Notes under the pieces: model-generated
What the model was told of the DNA's origin: nothing
Databases searched by the model: none
What the model saw: only the letters and a program-made list of their open reading frames with translations
From: Acetobacter lovaniensis
GTDB taxonomy: Bacteria; Pseudomonadota; Alphaproteobacteria; Acetobacterales; Acetobacteraceae
Assembly: GCF_014207635.1 (NCBI RefSeq)
Contig: NZ_JACHIE010000004.1
Location: 150,297-214,296, forward strand
DNA length: 64,000 bases
Direction: 5' to 3'
Part shown: piece after piece, positions 28,225 to 36,253 of the stretch
Layout of the letters: every line of letters starts with the position of its first letter
Position numbering within the stretch: the first letter of the stretch is position 1
Made by a program: the position numbers and the translations under genes

Positions 28225-28980
28225 ATGACTTGAAGCCAACATTACCAAACTGCCCTTAAGCCACCTGCCACGACATGCGGCAGAACGGCTTGGCTCTTTG
28301 CTCTCATACCCTTGCAGGTCTGTCGTCAGATATACAGAGTAAAACGCAGGGTTGGCACTGGCACTGGCACTGGCACTGGCACTGGCACTGGCACTGGCAC
28401 TGGCACTGGCACTGGCACTGGCACTGGCACTGGCACTGGCACTGGCATATCTCGTGGTTCTGTCCAGCACTTAATGCAAACAACCACGATGAAACAGACT
28501 GCCTTGCTGCTCCTTACAGCATCACATGCATCCAGCAGGACTACACGCACCCCTGTTTGCCAGACATCCAAACGGACGGGCTAAAGCCAACACAAACACT
28601 CTGGAGCAAAGGGCAAGAGAATGGGGGAGGTTCACGACCACCCTGCCTGAGATATATGCTGCATTCTAAAGCATGTATCTGGATAAGGCTGCGCGCCACC
28701 CACCAAGCGGGGGACGCGCCAATTCCATAAAGATTTGAAATGTAAAAAACACAGGACTGATCATCTTATATGAGGATTATTACCCCAACGCGAAGGATCC
28801 AGACCGCTTCCTTCGCACAATTATTCTTATGGCGTCCCATATCAGAAAAACCGTAGATACTCTACGCATAGATTACATGGAAAATTATTTCTAAAACTAT
28901 TATATTATCAAAGGATTTTTCCATCCACTTCAAGAGAATTACACGCCTGAAGTGGACCGGAAAAAACTCCAAGCGTTCTT
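28225..28980. other. 756-bp intergenic region after adhAB
   Basis: Contains the TGGCAC array described separately and otherwise no supportable gene. Beyond 28730 the sequence becomes AT-rich. A 9-bp inverted repeat (28924-28932 with 28948-28956) lies about 25 bp after the end of the minus-strand operon; it has no U tract on that strand, so its role as a terminator is doubtful. Confidence 0.5.
28353..28447. repeat. tandem hexanucleotide repeat, 15 copies of TGGCAC
   Basis: Perfect tandem array of the 6-base unit TGGCAC from 28353 to 28442 (15 copies) plus a partial copy to 28447. No imperfect unit was seen, which suggests recent expansion by slippage. Because the unit is a multiple of three, it opens long reading frames on both strands (Trp-His, Gly-Thr, Ser-Ala repeats), but none has a credible start or family match. 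It lies between the adhAB terminator and the operon at 29 kb. Confidence 0.95.
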
Positions 28981-30252
28981 TTAACCAACTTTATCCTGCT
29001 TGAAATGCGGCGGGAAAACCAGAGGGTCCTGATGCAGAACATGTTTACCAATCACGCGACGGGCCAATACTTCCGGGTCATGGGAAGACAGGGTTCTGAC
29101 ATCCCGCCAGTACTGGTCAAAATCTGCTTCCCGTGCGGTTGAACGCCCCCCCAGCAACTCAAAAACACGTGGTGTGATATGCAAAGCTGTGCGTGCAGCA
29201 AAAGTACGGAGCGAGAGTGTTTCAAGCGCAATAGCGCCATAATCTTTTTCCGTCAGGGAAGAGCGCCGGTCCCATTGTTCCTGCACAAAAGCAATGGTTC
29301 TCTCAAAATACACCTGAGCCGCCTGAACCTGCACCCAGTATTCAGCAAATTCAGCCTGAATGAACGGGTCATCCGCCGAAATACTGACACCCCCAAAGCT
29401 GCCCTGCCTGCGCCCTTGCAGCACCCACTTGCGCGCATGCTCCAAAGCACCCAGCGTGCGGCCGATGAACACAGCCGTATAAAAAATGGCACCAAAGCTG
29501 GCCCACAAGGGCAAGGGGCCGGTCTGGGCCGGGCTGTGGCCCCAATGCAGGACGTCTTCTGGCAAAATCCGCACATTATGGAAGGTAATGGTACCTGAAT
29601 CCGTGCCGCGCAAACCAATGGGGTCCCAGTCATTATGGAACTCCAGCCCCTCACGCGCTGTGGGAATTACAGCGTAAATGTAGTGATCTCGGTCGGGGTG
29701 AATGGCCAGCACTGTTGTAATTTCTGCCAGTGGCGCACCCGTGTTCCACTTTTTGGTCCCGGTAATTGTAAATCCGCCATCCGCATGGTGCTCTGCCACA
29801 AACTCCTTGTTCACATACTGTGTGACATTGCCCCAGAAAAAGCGGTTATTCGCAGCATGACGCACCACATCATCATTCGCGCCAGTGTAGTCCGTTAGCA
29901 GCGGCACAAGGGAGTTATAGTAATTAAACCCAAGCAGCGCTGCTGTTGAACCATCCACCTTGGCAATTTCCAGCACACTTTGTGCAGCATCGCGGAGCGA
30001 ACCTCCACCGCCCCCAAGATTTTTGGGGTAGAGCAGGCTGACAAGCCCGCTTTCGCGCAGGCGGCGGATCTGCTCCACAGGCCTTGCGCCATCCAGATCA
30101 CGCTGAATAGCACCTTCGGCAAATTCATACGCAAGTTTTTGCGCGGCATCCACCCAGTCCTGTGGGTAAGGGGCCACTGCCTGCGGGCGCGTGGCACGCA
30201 CAAGATCATTACGAGGAGCAGGAAAGCTCTTGTTTTTTTCGATGAAAGTCAT
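28981..30252 (-). CDS. DszC/SfnB-like FMN-dependent monooxygenase (acyl-CoA dehydrogenase fold)
   Basis: 423 residues, close to the 417 of dibenzothiophene monooxygenase DszC. The acyl-CoA dehydrogenase fold is evident, and several stretches track DszC: RESGLVSLLYPKNLGG, FWGNVTQ (retaining the Asn of WTGN), ITGTKKWNTGA, DWDPIGLRGTDSGTITFHNV, and FDQYWRDVRTLSSHDP with the His of the SxHDP motif. By recollected alignment the His and Tyr lining the DszC substrate pocket (His92, Tyr96) are Ala and Phe here, so the substrate probably differs. Enzymes of this group use reduced FMN and oxygen to oxidise organosulfur compounds or amines. The ATG at 30252 lies 4 bp after the MFS gene; it is the last gene of the operon. 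Confidence 0.82.
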   Translation of the reverse strand: MTFIEKNKSFPAPRNDLVRATRPQAVAPYPQDWVDAAQKLAYEFAEGAIQRDLDGARPVEQIRRLRESGLVSLLYPKNLGGGGGSLRDAAQSVLEIAKVDGSTAALLGFNYYNSLVPLLTDYTGANDDVVRHAANNRFFWGNVTQYVNKEFVAEHHADGGFTITGTKKWNTGAPLAEITTVLAIHPDRDHYIYAVIPTAREGLEFHNDWDPIGLRGTDSGTITFHNVRILPEDVLHWGHSPAQTGPLPLWASFGAIFYTAVFIGRTLGALEHARKWVLQGRRQGSFGGVSISADDPFIQAEFAEYWVQVQAAQVYFERTIAFVQEQWDRRSSLTEKDYGAIALETLSLRTFAARTALHITPRVFELLGGRSTAREADFDQYWRDVRTLSSHDPEVLARRVIGKHVLHQDPLVFPPHFKQDKVG

Positions 30253-30256
30253 GAGA

Positions 30257-31543
30257 TCAATCTTTCTTTGAGTCGTTCTTGGCGTGAACTGCCAGCCAGA
30301 TCCAGAAGATGGATGATGCTGCATAAAAAGCCGGTCCAATAAGAATAGCCTGTGCCAGACCTGCATGATCGGAAATCAGACCTAGAAGCCATGGGGCAAA
30401 AAGCCCTGACGCTCCACCAGCAACCATCGCACCAAACGAACCGGAAATAGTGCGCAAAGCCGGAGGCACGGTTTCAACCAGCAGCGTGGTCAGGCTACCT
30501 GCCGTGGCACCAAAGGAGGCAATGGCCAGCAGGGAAAAAACCTCGCAGACGCGTAGGGAAGATGCCGTAAAACCAATGGTGAACAAAACCGAGGCCAATA
30601 GCGCGCTTACGGCAAGGGACGCGGCAATGCCCCCCGTGCGCCCGGCCAGATAACGCCCCGTCAACCAGCCACCCACCGGCCCCGCCGGAAGGGTGAGCAT
30701 AAGGGCTGAGAACGCAAAGCCCGTGGCATGCAGGTTATCCAGGCCATGCACCCGGTGCAAAAACGCAGGAAGCCACATCTGCGCTGTAATTGTGCCGGAA
30801 AAAAACAGGCTTAGAGCGATCAGATGTGTGGTGTAGGGAACAATACGAAAAACAGAAAACTGTTGTTCCCAGCTTACCCTGTTCTCTACCGTGGATACGT
30901 GGCCATCCGACTGGCCCGGAACCGGTTCAGGCACAAACAATAACAGAAAGCCCAGAACAAGACCCGGCAGACCAGTGAGAAAAAATGCCTGATGCCAGTT
31001 GGAGTGGGCTGCAATCCATCCCCCAACACCAAAAGCCAGCGCAGACCCGAGCTTGTTACGCAACATGAAAAGAGAAAAAACGAAGTTCCGCTGTTTCCTG
31101 TTATAAAGATCAGCCAGCCAGCCCGGCACAATACCCTGATAGGCAGCCATGCCAAAACTGGTGAGAGTGCGCCACAAAACCAGTGTTGCCAGACCAGTAG
31201 AAAGCGCACTACCCGCCGATGCCAGACTCCACAGCACAATGGACCCGACCAGCACGGAACGGCGACTGAACCGTGCTGCCAGCACCGCAAAAAGTGGTGC
31301 GCCCAGAATACCCGCCAGTGTGGAGGCTGAAGATACACTCCCAAACGCAGCATCCGAAAGATGGAGATCCGCCTTGATTGGTGTCAGCAATCCGGAAAGA
31401 ACCATATTATCCATGGCGCAAACCGTACCCGTTGCCAGCAGCAGCACCAGTGCTGGATGGCGTGACAATGCCGTGCCGGTTACAGCTGGCTGATTTGTCA
31501 CGTGCGGGGTAACTGAAGAGAGTGTGGTTGCAGTGGAAGACAT
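30257..31543 (-). CDS. major facilitator superfamily transporter
   Basis: 428 residues with 12 predicted membrane spans. The loop between spans 2 and 3 has an altered motif A region (APLFAVLAARFSRRSVLVG). The pattern resembles MFS organic-anion or aromatic-acid symporters (ACS-like). In this operon it probably imports the compound handled by the neighbouring monooxygenase and hydrolase across the inner membrane, replacing the ABC permease that might be expected from the DszB/substrate-binding-like gene. The ATG at 31543 is chosen; it lies 10 bp after the previous stop, while upstream in-frame starts would overlap that gene by over 100 bp. Confidence 0.88.
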   Translation of the reverse strand: MSSTATTLSSVTPHVTNQPAVTGTALSRHPALVLLLATGTVCAMDNMVLSGLLTPIKADLHLSDAAFGSVSSASTLAGILGAPLFAVLAARFSRRSVLVGSIVLWSLASAGSALSTGLATLVLWRTLTSFGMAAYQGIVPGWLADLYNRKQRNFVFSLFMLRNKLGSALAFGVGGWIAAHSNWHQAFFLTGLPGLVLGFLLLFVPEPVPGQSDGHVSTVENRVSWEQQFSVFRIVPYTTHLIALSLFFSGTITAQMWLPAFLHRVHGLDNLHATGFAFSALMLTLPAGPVGGWLTGRYLAGRTGGIAASLAVSALLASVLFTIGFTASSLRVCEVFSLLAIASFGATAGSLTTLLVETVPPALRTISGSFGAMVAGGASGLFAPWLLGLISDHAGLAQAILIGPAFYAASSIFWIWLAVHAKNDSKKD

Positions 31544-31553
31544 GGCTGTATCC

Positions 31554-32600
31554 TCATACCGGTTGAGGGTGCGTCTGTTCGAAAACCGCAGCATTTTGGG
31601 GGGCTCGCTGCGCAAGGGCTGTGGCATCTGCCAGAATTGAGCGGTCAATCCAGCTTTCCAGATCAAAGTCTTTTTTGATCAGCCCCTGGCGCAGCAAAAA
31701 GGTTTTTTGCGCATCCAGCGTCGAGACATAATCATCATTCAGGTCCAGCCTGATACCCTGCGCGATGTTCTCATACACTGCGGCAAGGTTTTCTGGTGCC
31801 TGCCCCAGATCGGTTGCCAGAGCCCGCAGGGCATCCAGCGGCTGGGTTGCCGCACGCTCTGCCGTGCGCACAAGCGTTGCCACAATGCGCACCAGCAGGT
31901 CTCGCTGCTCTTCAATCAGCGCCGTACTGACCACCAGACCACGCAGCACGGAAGGATGCACGCGCGAGATAAGGTCCGGGGCAAGCCGGGTATCGTACAC
32001 CACATTCAGGCGTGGGTAGAGGCCACCATCGGGGGGGATGGGTGCGGCTACCGCATCCACAATACCGTCTTCCAATGCCGCCAGAGCTGACTGAAAACCC
32101 GCGAGCAGAAAACTCTTCCGCTCCCCGCGTGGGGGAAAAATGCGCGGAATACGCACCAGTTCAACATCATCAAGACCCAGCCCGACAGTGGCCAGAGTGG
32201 TCTGATAAATCTTGAGCTGTTGTGCGATCATCAGGTCAAACGGGCTATCGGGGTTGTAAAATACCGCAAGCCGCTTGCCTTTAAGCGCCTCGGGCTGTGC
32301 AAGCCCGGAAGAATGGAGGCTCAACACCGGGTAGTGGCCATCCAGAAAGGCAAGACCCACAACCTTGCAGTCCACGCCATGGCTTTTTTTCCATATGGCT
32401 GGTGCATGCCCAGCATTGCGGAGCCAGAACCGATCTTTGTGATCGTATTCCGTTTTGGGTGAAAACCCTACAGACTGAAAAACAATTTCAACATCGTGCT
32501 CTTCTGCAAACTCAGCACGTAGCGTGCCCCAAGCTTCTGCCAATGCGCTAATAGTCGGCACAGACGGGCAACGGGTATAATGAATAACCGGACGGGTCAT
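31554..32600 (-). CDS. DszB-like sulfinate desulfinase/periplasmic-binding-fold protein without signal peptide
   Basis: 348 residues with the NMT1/SsuA-type substrate-binding fold. It begins directly with MTRPVIHYTRCP and has no signal peptide or lipobox, so it should be cytoplasmic, and no ABC permease or ATPase gene is nearby. Several stretches follow the desulfinase DszB: HYTRCPSVP at Cys11 matches the catalytic Cys27 region of DszB, Arg61-x2-Gly64 matches its Arg70-x2-Gly73, and LDDVELVRIP, ...DAVAAPIP and QKTFLLRQGLIKKDFDLESW follow the C-terminal half. The catalytic His60 of DszB is not clearly aligned; His54 is a candidate. A C-S lyase acting on a sulfinate is inferred. It starts 6 bp after the amidohydrolase gene. 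Confidence 0.75.
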   Translation of the reverse strand: MTRPVIHYTRCPSVPTISALAEAWGTLRAEFAEEHDVEIVFQSVGFSPKTEYDHKDRFWLRNAGHAPAIWKKSHGVDCKVVGLAFLDGHYPVLSLHSSGLAQPEALKGKRLAVFYNPDSPFDLMIAQQLKIYQTTLATVGLGLDDVELVRIPRIFPPRGERKSFLLAGFQSALAALEDGIVDAVAAPIPPDGGLYPRLNVVYDTRLAPDLISRVHPSVLRGLVVSTALIEEQRDLLVRIVATLVRTAERAATQPLDALRALATDLGQAPENLAAVYENIAQGIRLDLNDDYVSTLDAQKTFLLRQGLIKKDFDLESWIDRSILADATALAQRAPQNAAVFEQTHPQPV

Positions 32601-32606
32601 GAATTT

Positions 32607-33662
32607 TTACTCCTGTGGGGCAACCTGCACACCATGACGTTCCAAAAGCTGCTGTGCATTCCAAAAAAGAACTGATTTCTGACCATCGGGGTCGGTTGCC
32701 GTTGCCGCGCGTACACGCTCAAGCGTAGGCCCAATATCGGGCACCGGGGCATAGTCCGAGCCAAAGACAACGCGCTCAGACCCCAGAACCCGCACGGCTG
32801 CGGCAACAGCTGCTGTGCCACTGCCTGCTGCCCCCGTATCCAGCCATATCTGCTTAAAATGCTCACGCAGCGGGCCAGCCTGCACACGGGGGGAAACTAC
32901 GGCCTGTTCGGCCGCCAGCGCCCCCAGTGCCGTACCACCGAGCATGGCTATCTGAATTGTCACATCGGGGAATGGGGCCAGAAAATCCGTAAACGCCAGC
33001 GTTGCAACGGCAGATGCAAAGCAGAACCCGTTGTCTATGACCCAGCGCAGGGCTTCATTATCATCATGTAGAATATCGGGGGGCTGGCCATGAACCTTGG
33101 GGCTGGCAAACCCCGTATGCAGGTAAATATGGCTGCGATGCGCCTGAGCCACTTCGAATATCCCCCGAAAGGCCTCTGCCGAACGACGGGAGAAAAATCC
33201 GTTAACAGGTAATACCCCCCCGATTAGGCCCAGTTGTTCATGCCCGCGTTCCAGCTCTTTGGCAGACCAGGCCAGATTATCCGTGCTGAGCGCCGCCACG
33301 GCGCTAAAGCGGTCCGGGTGCTGGGCCACAAGAGCAGCGGTATCGTTATTCCACTGCGTCCACAGGTCCTGCGTATCAGAAAAGGGGAGTGCGGCATCTA
33401 CCCCCAGTGTTGTTGGCCATGACAAAAGCTGGTGCGCAATCCCTACATTATCCAGATGAGACAGTCGGGTTTGCAAATCGCACCATTGCGCACCAAGGGG
33501 GAATGCTCCCCCCTTGCCTGCCCCCGCTCCCGTGCGCCAGATGGCGAGTTGATCTCCCTGACGGCCAATACGCGGTGCCTCCGCACGGCGCCCAAGAATA
33601 TCCAGTGTGGAAGGTGCAAACCAGTGGGAGTGCAGGTCGATTACAGTCTTATGGGTTGTCAT
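32607..33662 (-). CDS. amidohydrolase-2 family metal-dependent hydrolase (ACMSD-like)
   Basis: 351 residues. The N-terminal metal motif His11-Ser-His13 (DLHSHW) and the Asp in FGSDYAP (about residue 312) are those of the amidohydrolase-2 family, which includes aminocarboxymuconate-semialdehyde decarboxylase and other aromatic-acid decarboxylases or hydrolases. Intermediate histidines (for example IYLHTGF about residue 180) complete a likely single-metal site. No signal peptide. In this operon it would act on a product or precursor of the monooxygenase substrate. It starts 12 bp after the receptor gene and is followed 6 bp later by the DszB-like gene. Confidence 0.87.
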   Translation of the reverse strand: MTTHKTVIDLHSHWFAPSTLDILGRRAEAPRIGRQGDQLAIWRTGAGAGKGGAFPLGAQWCDLQTRLSHLDNVGIAHQLLSWPTTLGVDAALPFSDTQDLWTQWNNDTAALVAQHPDRFSAVAALSTDNLAWSAKELERGHEQLGLIGGVLPVNGFFSRRSAEAFRGIFEVAQAHRSHIYLHTGFASPKVHGQPPDILHDDNEALRWVIDNGFCFASAVATLAFTDFLAPFPDVTIQIAMLGGTALGALAAEQAVVSPRVQAGPLREHFKQIWLDTGAAGSGTAAVAAAVRVLGSERVVFGSDYAPVPDIGPTLERVRAATATDPDGQKSVLFWNAQQLLERHGVQVAPQE

Positions 33663-33674
33663 GACGCACTCTCC

Positions 33675-36134
33675 TCAGAAAAAGTCCACACGGGCCGAAA
33701 GCAGGAACATGCGGGGATTGCTGTACTGATAAGTAAATGTCTGGCTTGTTGCGGAATACGGCAGCACCTGCACCAGATAACGGTTACCGGTAATATTGTT
33801 GACGATCCCGCTGATTTCCCATCGGCTGTTCCCCGGACGGAAGGAGGCATGAACATCCCCCAGCCAGACAGACGATTGCTGAAGGGCAGACGCTTTTTCG
33901 TTTGAAACAAGGTAGTAATAATGCCCAGTATAGTTCCAGCGCGTGCCAACACTGCCGTTGCCAATACCGGTGCGGAAGTTCCAGTCCACCGAAATATTGG
34001 CTGTCTGATGTGGCGCACGGGCGAACTCGTTACCCTTCAGGCTGGTTGCACCCGTGGGAGCGGTAAAGTCCGTAAACTTTGTTCTGAGAACACCCACATT
34101 CCCAGATATTGTCAGGTCATCAATCGGGCGGGCCTGAAAGGAAAACTCACCCCCCAAAGTGCGCCCGGATGCGGCATTGGTAAGAGAAATAATGGTCGAT
34201 TTTGTTGCGGCATCCGTTGCGGTCCAGGAGGTCTGGATATTGTCGTATTTTGAGTAAAAACCATCGGCACTCAGGGTCAGGCGATGGTTAAACCAGCTTC
34301 CTTTGTAACCGGCTTCATAGGATGTCAGGGTTTCAGGGTTAACCGGCTGCGCTGTCTGCAACGGCGTGCCACCCCTATTAACCGGGTTGGGGGTAATCTG
34401 GGTATTGAACACGCCTGAACGATAGCCATCGGCAATACGCACGTAGAGCATCTGATCTTTTCCGATCAGGAACTGCGGCTCCACATCAAAGCTGACATTC
34501 GACCAGCTTTTGCCACCATGGTAACTATCAATCCCCGTTATGGGTGAGAGAACGCTCTGGGCATTCCACCAGTTTGTCGCATTCCCTGCAAACGAAACCG
34601 GAGACCTTGCCTGAACACTATCCAGATCAAGGCGCAGATGGTCGTGCGTCCACCTTACCCCACCAGCAACCTGAAACCACGGCACAACATGGATGGTTGT
34701 ATTGCCAAAAATAGCAAAACTATCTGTAGTTTGCCGGTATTGTGTGGATGTAAAGGCAGGCTGGCCAATAATAGCGGGCGTTGTAGGCGCGCCGGGGGGG
34801 AGCGTTGCGGTCGCGTAGTGGTCGTTCAGGGTTTCATGAAAATAATAAGCGCCTGCAATCCATGCGATCCGCTGGTGTGGGTCTGATGCAAGACGAAACT
34901 CCTGACTGACCTGTACAGGGTGCAGTTTGTCATAAGACCTGCTGTATTCAAGGGGTGTGTAATCTCCATCCCCGCTCTGGCGGCGCTGTGCGTTTTCAAA
35001 CGCGGTAATGGAGGTAAAGGTCAGCCCTTGCCCCGGATGCCACGTTGTGTGCAGGGATACCCCCTCCGACACAAGGGCCTGACGCCCGTTTACGTTGGAA
35101 TTGGTCCAGTCCCTGCTTGATGTTTTAAGCGGTGAATATACTGACGTACCCGAAGCGCTATAATAAGGCACGTTGGAACTCTGCATGTCACGCACATGCG
35201 TATTCAGCAGAAACTCCAGATCATCCGATGGCCGCCAGAGCGTTTGAAAGCGGGCGGCAAAGTCACCAAAATTACCGACATCCTTGCCTGTGCTGGCATT
35301 TTTTGCCCAGCCATCCGAATTTTCCTGCCGAACAGACAGGCGGGTGGTCAACGTATTGGCGGTAATGGGGGTGTTGATAACAAACTCACCCCGCTTTTGA
35401 CCATAATCGCCAAAATCGACCTGTGCGTGACCCTCTTTTTTAAATTCGGGACGGCGGGAGGTAAACTGTATGGCCCCTGCCGTTGCATTCTTGCCCCACA
35501 AGGTGCCCTGCGGACCGTTAAGAATGGCAACCTGCGCCTGATCAAACAGCGGGAAGCCCTGAAAGCTCAGGCTGTTCAGATACACATCATCCGCATAAAC
35601 CGCCACCGCACCAATGGCGTTATTGGCCACATTCCCGTTGCCAACACCACGGATGTAATACCGGGGGCGCAAGCGACCATCAAAATTATACCCCAGCACG
35701 TTGGGGGCAAAAGCGGCCACATCGGCTGCACTATCCAGATGCTGCCGGGCAATGGTGGTTGCACTGATTGCCGTAACGGTGGCCGCAACCTTTTGAATAT
35801 CCTGCGTGCGCCGGTTGGCTGTGACCATAACGGTCTCCAGCCCACCTGATGCCGCAGGAGAAGCCACCTTGCCCACTTTGCTGGCCTTGCCGCCCCTGGC
35901 AGAAGCAGGGGCGATTTTGGCACCTGAAGGTTTGCCCTGTGTTTCGGCTTTGGCGGAAGATGTGGCGGACGCCACAAGACCCGATGCAAGGATCAGGGAT
36001 GGCAAAGCGGCGCAAGCAAGCCGGTTCCGCCTGGACAGGCAGGCCATAGCCCGCCCCGAAAGGGAGAGGAAGGACCGGGGAGCCGAGAGTGAGGAAGGGT
36101 AAATCATGTTCCACGCCGCGTTGTTTTTAACCAT
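33675..36134 (-). CDS. TonB-dependent outer-membrane receptor
   Basis: 819 residues from the longest start. A signal peptide runs through the hydrophobic stretch ending near SAKAETQG (about residue 64), then a plug domain (about 80-220; VMVTANRRTQDIQ as the TonB-box-like region, IRGVGNG and LNGPQGTLWGKNATAGAI) and a 22-strand barrel ending in the aromatic residue Phe (SARVDFF). It belongs to the large group with sugar, aromatic or siderophore ligands; the ligand here is probably the compound metabolised by the operon. Starts at 36107 or 36047 would give shorter, more typical signals. It is the first gene of the five-gene operon. Confidence 0.9.
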   Translation of the reverse strand: MVKNNAAWNMIYPSSLSAPRSFLSLSGRAMACLSRRNRLACAALPSLILASGLVASATSSAKAETQGKPSGAKIAPASARGGKASKVGKVASPAASGGLETVMVTANRRTQDIQKVAATVTAISATTIARQHLDSAADVAAFAPNVLGYNFDGRLRPRYYIRGVGNGNVANNAIGAVAVYADDVYLNSLSFQGFPLFDQAQVAILNGPQGTLWGKNATAGAIQFTSRRPEFKKEGHAQVDFGDYGQKRGEFVINTPITANTLTTRLSVRQENSDGWAKNASTGKDVGNFGDFAARFQTLWRPSDDLEFLLNTHVRDMQSSNVPYYSASGTSVYSPLKTSSRDWTNSNVNGRQALVSEGVSLHTTWHPGQGLTFTSITAFENAQRRQSGDGDYTPLEYSRSYDKLHPVQVSQEFRLASDPHQRIAWIAGAYYFHETLNDHYATATLPPGAPTTPAIIGQPAFTSTQYRQTTDSFAIFGNTTIHVVPWFQVAGGVRWTHDHLRLDLDSVQARSPVSFAGNATNWWNAQSVLSPITGIDSYHGGKSWSNVSFDVEPQFLIGKDQMLYVRIADGYRSGVFNTQITPNPVNRGGTPLQTAQPVNPETLTSYEAGYKGSWFNHRLTLSADGFYSKYDNIQTSWTATDAATKSTIISLTNAASGRTLGGEFSFQARPIDDLTISGNVGVLRTKFTDFTAPTGATSLKGNEFARAPHQTANISVDWNFRTGIGNGSVGTRWNYTGHYYYLVSNEKASALQQSSVWLGDVHASFRPGNSRWEISGIVNNITGNRYLVQVLPYSATSQTFTYQYSNPRMFLLSARVDFF

Positions 36135-36253
36135 TTACTATTTTGATTAGTATTAATTCGTTGCATTTTACGACAGTGACGGCTTTTATAATTTTTATGG
36201 GTACGGTTTAAACGATATTAAATAGTGCAATATGCGCATGAAAGTAGGCCCGC
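36135..36253. promoter_or_regulatory. divergent promoter/operator region between the receptor operon and the MocR-type regulator
   Basis: About 120 bp, AT-rich around 36130-36235. MocR-family regulators usually bind in the region between their own gene and a divergent target, so the operator is expected here. I could not define an inverted or direct repeat with confidence. Confidence 0.45.

Noticed and set aside
28353..28447. CRISPR array
   Set aside because: The repeat unit is 6 bases with no spacers and no cas genes nearby.
25723..28470. Very long minus-strand reading frame (915 codons) through adhA, adhB and the repeat
   Set aside because: It is antisense to two certain genes in GC-rich DNA, has no family signature, and begins with a Ser-Ala run that is only the hexanucleotide array.
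28275..28730. Plus-strand frame with a Trp-His repeat (151 codons) through the TGGCAC array
   Set aside because: No ribosome binding site, low-complexity core and random-looking flanks; best explained by the repeat length being a multiple of three.
28924..28956. Terminator of the Dsz-like operon
   Set aside because: 9-bp inverted repeat is present but no U tract follows on the minus strand; kept only as part of the intergenic description.
31554..32600. ABC transporter for nitrate, sulfonate or taurine
   Set aside because: No signal peptide on the binding-fold protein and no permease or ATPase gene in the operon.
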